A DNA stretch of 44,463 nt from Verrucomicrobiota bacterium (GCA_030153935.1 JASKKX010000005.1:1-44463); one strand, 5' to 3'; counted from the stretch's first letter, positions 25,111 to 32,382 are shown. Translations and numbers: made by a program. The notes: generated by a model from the sequence alone, not told the origin.

Positions 25111-25292
25111 CTTGCTTCCGCTCAGTGTTGCGGCACCGCCGCAAAGAAAAGTGAAACCGCAAAGGTTAAAACCTGCGCCAAATGCGGCGAAGCAAAAGGC
25201 GCGGAAGCCTGCTGCAAAAAGATGCGGCCACGTGCGCGGCCTGCGGACTGCACGCCGGATCGCCCGGTTGCAACGCTGCCTGCAAGAAGTAA
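25111..25292 (+). pseudogene. Cys-rich small metal-binding-type protein, frameshifted
   Basis: In one frame from 25111 the translation gives LASAQCCGTAAKKSETAKVK, then TCAKCGEAKGAEACCK. From the A-run at 25216-25220 a shift of one base gives DAATCAACGLHAGSPGCNAA followed by CKK and a stop at 25290-25292. The two halves are a repeated CxxCG...CC/C pattern like small secreted Cys-rich proteins that bind metals. The run has five A where six would keep the frame. The upstream signal-peptide part is not intact either, with an in-frame TAA before 25111. The reading frame open across this whole region (24935-25348) is therefore not the real one. Confidence 0.5.
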
Positions 25293-25362
25293 AATTCAGC
25301 TCTCCGACGGAACCATCCGCCGGAGAGACTGACACCCCTGGCGCATAGAGAAAGGACGTATC

Positions 25363-26608
25363 ATGAAAAAAAGAACCCGGCTTGTTTTACCCGTGCTGCT
25401 GATTGCCTTGGTCGCATTCGGGGCTGAAAATCCGCTCCAAACCGGCGATCCGGTTCCTGCGGTTATCTTGCGTACGGTGGACGGAACTCCGTTTGATTTA
25501 AAGGCGGCGATTGCTGAAAAACCGGCGGTGCTGGTTTTCTACCGCGGCGGCTGGTGCCCGTACTGCACGGCGCATCTCTCGCAGTTGCAGAAGATCGAAT
25601 CGCAACTGGTCAATGCGGGCTGGCAGATTCTGGCCATCAGTCCCGACCGTCCCGAAAAGCTGGCGGAAGCCGATGCAGAACATAATTACAGCTACACACT
25701 GCTGTCCGACTCGAAAATGGATGCGTCCAAGGCATTCGGGTTGGCGTTCGAAGTGGATGCCGCCACACGGGAGAAATATAAGGGTTACGGTATTGATCTC
25801 GAAACGGCTTCCGGCGAAAGCCACCACCTGCTGCCTGTCCCGGCGGTCTATCTGGCCGGAACCGACGGCATCATCCGCTTCGCCCACAGCAACCCGGATT
25901 ATAAAGACCGCCTCTCTAACGAAGCCATTCTTGAGGCCGCCCGCGCCGCCGCTCCGGCAGCACAGAATTTGTTTGATCCGCTTTTCCGACGGCATGTTGA
26001 AAACGGGCGGGTGGACTACCGTGCACTGCAAGCCGATCGGTTACCGCTGACGCGGGCGCTGGCGGCGGCCACAGCGGTAACGGAGTCGCAGTTCAATGCC
26101 TGGGACAAAAGCCGGCAGCTCGCCTTTCTGATCAATCTCTACAACGCTGCCACGCTGGAGCTGATTGTCGATCACTACCCGGTCAAAAGCATCAAGGAGA
26201 TCGGCAACTGGTTCAAGGGTCCGTGGGATCAGCCTGCCGTTTCCTTGTTTGGAACAAAGATCACACTCAACGAGCTGGAACACGGGATTATCCGAAAACG
26301 CTACCACGAACCGCGCATTCACATGGCACTGGTCTGTGCCGCCAAGGGTTGCCCCCCCGCTGCGCAACGAAGCCTACACCGCCGAAAAACTCGATGAACA
26401 GCTCAACGACCAGTCAAAGACATACCTGACCAGCTCCAGGGGTATGCGAATAGAGGAAAGCAAAGGCAAGGTCTATCTGTCTGCGATTTTTAAATGGTAT
26501 AGGGGTGATTTTCCCTCAGTTAAAGCGTTTGCTGAAAAACACAGCGGAAAGCCGCTTCAAGGACTGAAGATAGATTATTTGAATTACGACTGGAGCCTTA
26601 ATGAATAA
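25363..26608 (+). pseudogene. Secreted peroxiredoxin-like / DUF547 fusion protein, frameshifted
   Basis: A signal peptide (MKKRTRLVLPVLLIALVAFG) leads into an AhpC/TSA-type thioredoxin fold (about 25-190) with the motif FYRGGWCPYCTAHLSQL, an AhpC/TSA-2-like CxxC site. A DUF547 domain follows (YRALQADRLPLTRALAAATA, NLYNAATLELIVDHYPVKSI, TLNELEHGIIRKRYHEPRIH). At 26352-26358 there is a run of seven C where six are needed for CCPPLRNEAYTAEKL. The frame is lost there, and the domain's last 85 residues continue in the next frame to 26608. The first frame closes early at 26397. Apart from this one extra base the gene looks normal, so the lesion is recent, an error, or a switchable tract. Confidence 0.8.
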
Positions 26609-26624
26609 CAAAAAGGAACATATC

Positions 26625-27014
26625 ATGAAACAACGGCTGGAATTAAAGGATGCGACGGGAAAATCAAAAGAGATTCTGCTGGAGATCGAAGAAACCTTCG
26701 GCATGGTGCCCGATCTTTTCAAGGCGCTGGCGGCGGTCGATGCCGACTGGCTGGAGCTCAACTGGAACCGGCTGAAAAAAATCATGCTCTCAGAGGGTGG
26801 GCTCGACCATAAAACCCGCGAGCTGATCGCGCTGGCGGTTTCACAGGTCAATCGCTGTGCGTATTGCTGTTCCGCTCACGAACGCACGGCGCGCGGCGCC
26901 GGTGCGACCGATCAGGAGATCGGCTAGGTGCTGCAGGTGGTCGATCTGTTCTCCAGCTTCAACGTCATTGCCGATTCACTCGGGCTGGAACCCGATATCA
27001 AACCGGAGGAGTAG
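26625..27014 (+). pseudogene. AhpD-like carboxymuconolactone decarboxylase family protein with an internal amber codon
   Basis: ATG 26625 has an AAGGA site. The product has the AhpD/CMD core KTRELIALAVSQVNRCAYCC with S-x-H (CCSAHERTARGAGATDQEI). The family uses the CxxC/His pair to reduce peroxiredoxins. At 26925-26927 a TAG interrupts the frame after ATDQEIG. The same frame continues with VLQVVDLFSSFNVIADSLGL, a normal family C-terminus, to a second TAG at 27012-27014. A single GAG-to-TAG change would explain it. It lies 16 bases after the peroxiredoxin-DUF547 gene, and together they look like an oxidant-defence pair. Amber reads as stop elsewhere in the window. Confidence 0.75.
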
Positions 27015-27048
27015 GCGGCAACCATTTTCCAAAGCAGGGCGAGGTGGG

Positions 27049-27067
27049 TTTTCCAAGCATTGGAAGA
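27049..27067. repeat. TTTTCCAA palindrome
   Basis: TTTTCCAA-GCA-TTGGAAGA, an almost perfect inverted repeat with a three-base spacer, shortly after the AhpD-like gene. A lone half-site (attttccaaag) lies about 25 bases upstream. Confidence 0.6.
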
Positions 27068-27120
27068 TTTTAACCGCGGATAAACCCAGCGCGGCAAAGC
27101 CGCAACCCAAAAGAGTGTTG

Positions 27121-27200
27121 GCAGAATCATGAATAGCAGAATCATTATCCCCGAACATCGTATTCATTCTCATGATTCTGCTGTCAATGATTCTGTCAAA
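27121..27200. repeat. Inverted-repeat element of the AATGATTYTGC family, copy 2
   Basis: The left arm 27121-27146 reads, on the minus strand, AATGATTCTGCTATTCATGA then TTCTGC. The right arm (about 27170-27200) carries catgattctgctgtcaatga then ttctgtca. Compared with copies 1 and 5, the T-to-C differences (TTCTG for TTTTG) are present in both arms, which points to stem conservation by compensating or copied changes. Confidence 0.6.
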
Positions 27201-27298
27201 AACTGCTCCTGTTTCGTTGTTGATGGAAATGGGGCTGCAAATTAAAACGTGCTAAAAAAACAAGAAAAATTACGGATAGTAGTACGGATGAACACGGA

Positions 27299-27317
27299 TT
27301 TTCCAGACATTGGAAAA
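27299..27317. repeat. TTTTCCA palindrome
   Basis: TTTTCCA-GACAT-TGGAAAA, an inverted repeat with a five-base spacer like that at 22372-22392. It lies in the gene-free stretch between the AhpD-like and antitoxin-like genes. Confidence 0.6.
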
Positions 27318-27488
27318 TGGGCAGGGCGAACCGTCCCGGTGAGCCGCCGCGCAGAATCAGCGGCTCCGCCCGAAAATTCCAACCGTTGTTGAGTTTGTAA
27401 CGCATTAAATTGTTATTGGTTATTCGCTATTGTCTATTGTCTATTGAATCATTTTTCCCTTACTTATTCTACCGTCCGTCTACCGGCC

Positions 27489-27710
27489 TCAGTCCTCCGA
27501 CTTCGTCTTATACCTCCCGCCCGGCTCTTCGGCGACGCACAGGGGTTTGGATTCAAGGCAACGAGGTTCACGAATAACAACCCTGCGTCCTTCCCGACCC
27601 TGCCGGGAGCGGATATCCTCAAAAATGGCATCGACATCATGCTGGAACGGAGCGGCATACTCCCGGCGGCGTTCGCGTGTTTCTTTTACAATCGGGTCTT
27701 CCCAGATCAT
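27489..27710 (-). CDS. Small antitoxin-like protein paired with the PIN remnant
   Basis: This 73-residue protein begins MIWEDPIVKETRERRREYAA and continues FQHDVDAIFEDIRSRQGREG. It matches a widespread small family (DPIVEEVR...HAAKFNYDLDAIFEDLK) that is regularly encoded next to PIN-domain toxins and is presumed to be the antitoxin. It follows the PIN gene by three bases, as expected of a VapBC-like pair, although here the antitoxin gene comes second. Since the toxin is truncated, it is probably no longer needed. Confidence 0.65.
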   Translation of the reverse strand: MIWEDPIVKETRERRREYAAPFQHDVDAIFEDIRSRQGREGRRVVIREPRCLESKPLCVAEEPGGRYKTKSED

Positions 27711-27713
27711 TTC

Positions 27714-27998
27714 CTATTCCTCCATCAGTTCCTGCGGGGTGCAAATAACAGGCGGTTCGTATCTATGATGACGACAGACTGCCTCCACCTTTGGCCGCAT
27801 GGCTGCGTTGGCAATATGCTTGCAATTCCATGTCAATAAATAATCCATTCCGTGAACAGTCGCTGCAGCCACATGGAATGCGTCCACTTCGGCATGGGCG
27901 GGAATCGAGCCTTCGGCAATCAGCCATCGTGCAAGATCACGAACGTTTTGCGTTACATCCAACTCCGGCACCCCGTCAAGAACCGCCATCGGCTTCAT
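27714..27998 (-). pseudogene. PIN-domain toxin, N-terminally truncated
   Basis: The 94 residues cover only the second half of a PIN nuclease: LIAEGSIPAHAEVDAFHVAA, ATVHGMDYLLTWNCKHIANA and PPVICTPQELMEE, with the Asp residues of the second and third acidic positions. Family members are about 160-170 residues and begin with the first catalytic Asp (YIETSVIS-like), which is absent here. A stop codon stands two codons before the first ATG. The N-terminal part has been replaced by unrelated, repeat-like DNA. It is an inactive toxin relic. Confidence 0.75.
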
Positions 27999-28172
27999 GC
28001 TTCAAAATTCGCGTTATACCATCGGCCTGTCATCCGTAAAATCCGAACTTTGGAAACAGAATATACCTCGGCAGTCCCGTCAGAACCCACCCCGCCTGTC
28101 GGCACCCCTCCGCTGGCGGGGAATCTGGGGCCGGTGTCGGCCTTTTCTATTATAAGGGGTCTTCTCCGGCTG

Positions 28173-28185
28173 AATGATTTTGTCA
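28173..28185 (+). repeat. AATGATTTTGTCA half-element, copy 3
   Basis: AATGATTTTGTCA equals the arm at 32028-32040 and is followed by a similar ACCCGTC/CTCGTC stretch, but no full second arm is seen. It lies just upstream of the arsenic module, and the matching copy lies just after the duplicated arsM tail. Confidence 0.5.
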
Positions 28186-28269
28186 CTCGTCAAAAAAACA
28201 GAGCATTTGACGGTTTTTTCTGTAAGGTTTTTGGAACCGATGCGACTTACGGTCAAACAAGGACATTTG

Positions 28270-28479
28270 ATGGACGAGACACCCACACAACACACCGTCA
28301 GGCGAATTGAGCCAATCGAGGACGGACTGTTCGTTCTCGCGCTGGAGCGAAACGGGCTTGATTTTTCGCCGGGCGATTGCGTGGCGCTGCATGCGCCGGA
28401 CGGCACGTCGCGGCCCTGCAGCATCGCCTCCGGTAACGGGGAGGACGAGCTCCGCTTTCTGAGAGGTCTTTTTTCATGA
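28270..28479 (+). pseudogene. N-terminal part of a ferredoxin-NADP reductase-type flavoprotein, truncated
   Basis: ATG 28270 is preceded by AAGGA at a suitable distance and gives 69 residues. LDFSPGDCVALHAPDGTSRP followed by CSIASG is the start of an FNR-type FAD-binding domain, where R-P-C-S corresponds to the RxYS flavin motif. After DELRFL the protein ends within five residues, while complete reductases run to about 220-250 residues with an NAD(P)-binding domain. The stop overlaps the start of the radical SAM gene as ATGA. An internal deletion that kept the last codons is the simplest explanation. In its full form it may have supplied electrons to the radical SAM enzyme. Confidence 0.65.
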
Positions 28480-29420
28480 ATAAAAACGAGCAATCCGCAG
28501 AACCTGTCTTTCATATCAATAAGCCGGACTGGCGCGTCACGCCGGAGGGAGAGCCGCGCGGATACATTCAGCCGCACACGCTCGATGAACTCTGGTTTCA
28601 CACCGGTACCCTCTGCAACCTGCGCTGCCCGTTCTGCTTCGAGGGCTCGCATCCGGGCAACAACCGGCTTCAGCCGATCACACTGGAGGATGCCCGTCCG
28701 TTCATCGCAGAAGCCGTCGAACTCGGCGTACAGCAGTTTTCCTTCACCGGCGGCGAGCCGTTCGTGATTCGGGACATGGCCGTCATCCTTGATTTCGCGC
28801 TCGATTTTAAACCATGCCTCGTGCTGACCAACGCCACCGAACCGCTGCTTAACCGCCTCGATCAGGTTGCTCCGCTGCTCGAAAAACCGTTCCCGCTGCG
28901 CTTCCGCGTCAGCCTCGACTACCCCGCCCCGGAACAGCACGATGCCGGACGCGGACACGGGAATTTTGAGCTCTCCCTGAAGGGGATGAGCGAGCTGCAC
29001 CGCCTCGGCTTTAAGGTCTCCATCGCCCGCCAGAGCGCGGAAAACGAAAACGTCGACGCGGTCAATCGCAAATTCATCCCCTGGTTCAAACGGGCCGGGC
29101 TGCCGGAAGACACCCAGGTTGTCTCCTTCAATGATCTGGCGCTGCCCGGCTCGCATCTGGACGTTCCACACCTCACGGAGAACTGCATGACGACGTATAA
29201 AACGCAGGAACAGCGCGAGCAGTTCATGTGCAGCTACAGCAAAATGGTCGTCAAAAAGGACGGACGCATGCGGGTTGTCGCCTGTACGCTGGTGGACGAC
29301 GATGAAGACTACGATCTGGGCGGCACGCTCTCCGAATCCATGCGGGTTCGGGTGATGCTGCGCCACCACCGCTGCTTCAGCTGTTTCGCCGCCGGAACCT
29401 CGTGCAGTGAAAACGGATGA
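28476..29420 (+). CDS. Radical SAM enzyme with a C-terminal Cys cluster, linked to ArsM
   Basis: The protein has 314 residues. The radical SAM cluster motif CNLRCPFC (C47-x3-C51-x2-C54) lies in LWFHTGTLCNLRCPFCFEGS, followed by the SAM-binding FSFTGGEPF at about residues 88-96. The C-terminal third holds several Cys (FMCSYSKM, VVACTLVDD, HRCFSCFAAGTSC), a SPASM/twitch-like arrangement that could bind an auxiliary Fe-S cluster. It is MoaA/SPASM-like in shape, but I do not recognise a specific family. It overlaps the reductase remnant by four bases and is 44 bases before arsM, so it may act on an arsenical or on a methylated product. The role is inferred from neighbours only. Confidence 0.8.
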   Translation: MNKNEQSAEPVFHINKPDWRVTPEGEPRGYIQPHTLDELWFHTGTLCNLRCPFCFEGSHPGNNRLQPITLEDARPFIAEAVELGVQQFSFTGGEPFVIRDMAVILDFALDFKPCLVLTNATEPLLNRLDQVAPLLEKPFPLRFRVSLDYPAPEQHDAGRGHGNFELSLKGMSELHRLGFKVSIARQSAENENVDAVNRKFIPWFKRAGLPEDTQVVSFNDLALPGSHLDVPHLTENCMTTYKTQEQREQFMCSYSKMVVKKDGRMRVVACTLVDDDEDYDLGGTLSESMRVRVMLRHHRCFSCFAAGTSCSENG

Positions 29421-29464
29421 AGGGCTGTTTATGACTGTAAAACCCAAGGATAAAGGAGAACCCC

Positions 29465-30514
29465 ATGGCAGGAAAAGTGAATCGAACCGATGTGCAGGAC
29501 TATTACGGCAAAGTGCTTAAAACCAAGGCGGACCTGAAAACCAGCGCCTGCTGCTCGACGGAGTCGATGCCGCCGCACATCCGCGAAATTATGGCGCAGC
29601 TCGACGAGGAAATCCTCACTAAATTCTACGGCTGCGGCTCGCCGATTCCGCCCGCGCTCGACGGCTGCACCGTGCTCGACCTCGGCTGCGGCACCGGGCG
29701 CGATGTGTTTATCCTCTCCAAACTGGTCGGCGAATCCGGCCGCGTGATCGGCGTCGACATGACCGACGAACAGCTCGAAGTCGCCCACCGCCACCGCGAC
29801 TCCATGGCAAAAAAATTTGGCTTTTCAAAATCCAACGTCGAGTTCAGGAAGGGCTACATCGAAGAACTCGATACGCTCGGCATCGCCGATGAATCCATCG
29901 ACGTCGTCGTCTCCAATTGCGTCGTCAATCTCTCCTTCGACAAGCCGAAGCTGATGCGGGAAATTTTCCGCGTACTCAAGCCCGGCGGCGAACTCTACTT
30001 TTCCGATGTCTTCACCTCGCGCCGTATTCCGGCGGAGCTGAAGGACGATCCGGTGCTGATCGGCGAGTGCATTGCCGGGGCCTTTTACATCGAAGACTTC
30101 CGCCGCGCCATGGCCGCCGTCGGCTGCCCCGATCCACGCATCGTCTCCACGCGCGAAATCGCAGTGACCGACCCCGAGGTCAAACGCAAAATCGGCCTCA
30201 CGCGGCTCTATTCGCAGACCGTGCGCGCCTTCAAGCTGAGTTCGCTTGAAGACCGCTGCGAGGACTTCGGCCAGCACGCCACCTACCTCGGCACCATTCC
30301 CGAAGAGCCGCACTGCTTCACGCTCGACGACCACCACTGCCTCGAAACCGGTCGCGCCATGCTTGTCTGCGGCAACAGCGCCTCCATGCTCGGCGAAACC
30401 CGCTTCGCCAAACACTTCAAGGTCGAAGGCGACCGCTCCGTCCACTTCGGACTCTTCGCCTGCGCCCCCGCCATGGATGAACAGGGCGACTGCGTCGGCG
30501 GAGGCTGCTGCTGA
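29465..30514 (+). CDS. arsM: Arsenite S-adenosylmethionine methyltransferase ArsM
   Basis: The start has an AAGGAG ribosome site. The 349-residue protein has the SAM motif VLDLGCGTGRDVFILSKLVG at about 75-94. The three arsenite-binding cysteines are recognisable: TSACCS near residue 36, VSNCVVNLS at about 145, and GECIAGAFYIED at about 194. The C-terminal domain ends with a Cys-rich GGGCC tail. Length and motifs fit bacterial ArsM, which methylates As(III) to mono- to trimethyl arsenicals. It follows the radical SAM gene. The last 129 bases are repeated at 31900-32028 beyond an ATPase gene. Confidence 0.94.
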   Translation: MAGKVNRTDVQDYYGKVLKTKADLKTSACCSTESMPPHIREIMAQLDEEILTKFYGCGSPIPPALDGCTVLDLGCGTGRDVFILSKLVGESGRVIGVDMTDEQLEVAHRHRDSMAKKFGFSKSNVEFRKGYIEELDTLGIADESIDVVVSNCVVNLSFDKPKLMREIFRVLKPGGELYFSDVFTSRRIPAELKDDPVLIGECIAGAFYIEDFRRAMAAVGCPDPRIVSTREIAVTDPEVKRKIGLTRLYSQTVRAFKLSSLEDRCEDFGQHATYLGTIPEEPHCFTLDDHHCLETGRAMLVCGNSASMLGETRFAKHFKVEGDRSVHFGLFACAPAMDEQGDCVGGGCC

Positions 30515-30621
30515 GCTAAGGTCTTGAATGACTAAATCATCCTATATCCGGCAGTTGAAATGCTGAAAACAGGGTAATATTTAACATTGCAAAATAGAAA
30601 CGAAAATTCTATTTAACAGGG

Positions 30622-31800
30622 ATGATTCATCGCATTGCACAGGATAAAATTAATCTAATGGCAGCGGAATTTCCGGCGGTATTGATCCTCGGGCCACGCC
30701 AAAGCGGTAAAACGACGATTGCCGGAACGGTACTGGATGGAAACTATTTTGATCTGGAAAGGCCTTCGGATTATGAGGTTTTTTCAGCCGATCCTGAGCG
30801 GGCGCTCGCACGTTTCGATGCACCGCTTATTTTGGATGAGGCGCAGGAGCTTCCGGCTTTGTTCAGTATTCTTCGTTCGGTGATTGACGAGAACAGAACG
30901 AAGAATGGACGTTTTTACCTGCTGGGGTCAGTAAACCCGACGTTGGTTCGCCAGGTTTCTGAAAGTCTGGCCGGGCGCGTCGGAATGGTTGAGCTGACAC
31001 CGTTTTTATATGCTGAAATCGCAAAACGTCTGGATGGCCGGCTGGATGCAAACTGGTTGCGGGGCGGATTCCCGGAAGTTGCTATGCTGGAAGATGATCG
31101 ACGGCGTACCCGTTGGCTGGAGCAATATGTTCAGTCGCTGGTACAACGTGATTTGGCAGGATATGGATTAAAAACATCACCGCAGGAGATGCGGCGGTTT
31201 ATGGGAATGCTTGCTCACATTCATGGCGGGCTTTTGAATGCCTCGGAGTTGGGCCGCTCACTGGGCGTGACATACCATACCATTGGGAAACATCTGGATA
31301 TTCTGGAAGGGCATTTTCTGATTCGTCGACTGCAGCCTTGGCATTCAAATATGGGCAAACGATTGGTAAAATCGCCCAAGCTCTATGTGCGGGACAGCGG
31401 CTTGCTGCATTATCTGCTCGGGATTCGTTCTGAAGAGGATCTATTCGTCTCCCCCAGGAGAGGGGCAAGCTGGGAAGGGTTCATTATTGAACAAATGATC
31501 GCATTGGAACAACTGCTTTATACCGGAAGTCAGTTCTGGTTTTACCGGACACAGGCCGGCGCGGAAATCGATTTGGTTCTTGAGCGCGACGGGCAACGGT
31601 TCGGGTTTGAGTTTAAATGCGCCGCATCGGTTTCGCATGGCGATGCCTCCGGCCTGAAGGCCGGACTGGCAGATGGCGTTATTTCCCGGGGATATATTGT
31701 TTATGCCGGCGACCGGCGCTATCCGGTGGGCGAGCATGTCGAGGCGATCCCTGCAGCAGACCTGCTGGTGAATTATCAGAATGAGATTCTTTTTGCTTAA
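30622..31800 (+). CDS. AAA-family ATPase with DUF4143 (AAA_14 type)
   Basis: This intact 392-residue protein has a Walker A GPRQSGKTT at about 24-32, the Walker B-like LILDEAQEL at about 72-80 and a sensor in FYLLGSVNP. A DUF4143 domain (about 190-390) contains LYVRDSGLLHYLLGI and the PD-(D/E)xK-like pattern EIDLVLERDGQRFGFEFKCA. Such ATPases are common, often laterally transferred, and of unclear role. A defence or selfish function has been suggested for them. It sits between arsM and a duplicated arsM tail, with no ribosome site of note, and appears to have been inserted there. Confidence 0.88.
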   Translation: MIHRIAQDKINLMAAEFPAVLILGPRQSGKTTIAGTVLDGNYFDLERPSDYEVFSADPERALARFDAPLILDEAQELPALFSILRSVIDENRTKNGRFYLLGSVNPTLVRQVSESLAGRVGMVELTPFLYAEIAKRLDGRLDANWLRGGFPEVAMLEDDRRRTRWLEQYVQSLVQRDLAGYGLKTSPQEMRRFMGMLAHIHGGLLNASELGRSLGVTYHTIGKHLDILEGHFLIRRLQPWHSNMGKRLVKSPKLYVRDSGLLHYLLGIRSEEDLFVSPRRGASWEGFIIEQMIALEQLLYTGSQFWFYRTQAGAEIDLVLERDGQRFGFEFKCAASVSHGDASGLKAGLADGVISRGYIVYAGDRRYPVGEHVEAIPAADLLVNYQNEILFA

Positions 31801-31899
31801 AACAGCCGGAAGGCCTGTCTCGCGCACCCTGCTTGACCTTTTGAAGCTTCTGGCCTTTCAGGTCGGTAAAGAAGTCTCCCTGAATGAACTGGCCGCGCC
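31801..31899 (+). pseudogene. Fragment of a second DUF4143-type ATPase
   Basis: In the frame beginning at 31808 the translation reads GRPVSRTLLDLLKLLAFQVG then KEVSLNELA. This matches the helical segment that opens the C-terminal part of DUF4143 ATPases (LLxLLAxQVGxEVSxNELA). The intact neighbour has a different version of this segment, so the fragment comes from another family member. At 31898 it fuses directly to a copy of the arsM 3' end. The bases around the joint (GGCCGCGCCATGCT) resemble a stretch inside arsM at 30349-30362, which may have served as a short homology. Confidence 0.65.
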
Positions 31900-32028
31900 A
31901 TGCTCGGCGAAACCCGCTTCGCCAAACACTTCAAGATCGAAGGCGACCGCTCCGTCCACTTCGGACTCTTCGCCTGCGCCCCCGCCATGGACGAACAGGG
32001 CGACTGCGTCGGCGGAGGCTGCTGCTGA
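31900..32028 (+). pseudogene. Duplicated 3' end of arsM
   Basis: These 129 bases match 30386-30514, the last 42 codons and stop of arsM, with only two differences. The translation starts MLGETRFAKHFKIEGDRSVH and ends GDCVGGGCC, while the true gene has KVEGD. Nothing of the methyltransferase core is present. The near identity implies a recent duplication or gene conversion. Confidence 0.85.
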
Positions 32029-32080
32029 ATGATTTTGTCACCCGTCCGCAGCAGAGAGTTTTGACAAAATCATGGATAGC
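32028..32080. repeat. Inverted-repeat element of the AATGATTTTG family, copy 4
   Basis: AATGATTTTGTCA at 32028-32040 faces TGACAAAATCATGGATAGC at 32062-32080, with 21 bases between them. The arms match those of copies 1 and 5 but in a different combination. It begins at the stop codon of the duplicated arsM tail. Confidence 0.6.
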
Positions 32081-32139
32081 CCCGAGCAAAGCGACGGATA
32101 ATTTACTGGAAGTAAATAACGAAGTGGTTCATATCATCT

Positions 32140-32382
32140 TTACAGAAGAGGAGAGATCGCGCTGCGCACCTCGACTGCCGATTCTTCATGAAGATTCTGG
32201 GTTCGCACTTGTATAACGCTGGGATCATCGGCATTCGTTGCGGCAAGAATGTCGCCGAAATCAAGGTCGTGCGTGAAAACCACATAACCGGCCCCACCGG
32301 CTCTGCGGGTGGGCGAGGTCTGCAAAATCCTAATCAAACCGGACAGGCTCTGTGTAGCGGTTTCCGATGTTCGGAAAATCAT
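32140..32382 (-). pseudogene. DUF5615 PIN-like toxin fragment
   Basis: The core YVVFTHDLDFGDILAATNAD then PSVIQVRTQN is the conserved second half of the DUF5615/COG4634 PIN-like family. The usual N-terminus (LLLDMNLSP-type, then the HW...G segment) is replaced by unrelated sequence. The C-terminus goes out of frame near 32150, where the remaining part (CKDDMNHFVIYFQ) reads in another frame. It is a broken toxin-like gene. A partner gene was not found. Confidence 0.65.

Larger units (their letters stand above)
27015..27488. other. Repeat-rich intergenic region without a gene
   Basis: This stretch of about 470 bases holds no convincing gene. It contains two palindromes of the TTTTCCAA family, one AATGATTCTG-type inverted-repeat element, a run of overlapping ATTG/CTATTG direct repeats at about 27412-27446, and GC-rich foldbacks such as GCGGCAAAGCCGC at about 27091-27103. 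It looks like accumulated small mobile or regulatory repeats. Confidence 0.5.

Noticed and set aside
24935-25348. Plus-strand open frame of 137 codons after the anti-sigma-like gene
   Set aside because: It starts inside a repeat element and has no family-like features. The Cys-rich protein in the other two frames is more convincing.
26925-26927. Amber codon recoding or readthrough in the AhpD-like gene
   Set aside because: Other genes, such as those ending at 15501 and 27014, use TAG as a normal stop, and no recoding signal or special tRNA is visible.
22342-27317. CRISPR array
   Set aside because: The palindromic repeats are not regularly spaced with unique spacers of constant length, and no cas gene is present.
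28080-29447. Minus-strand open frame of 455 codons opposite the radical SAM gene
   Set aside because: It is a shadow of the radical SAM gene. Its translation is low-complexity and has no family features.
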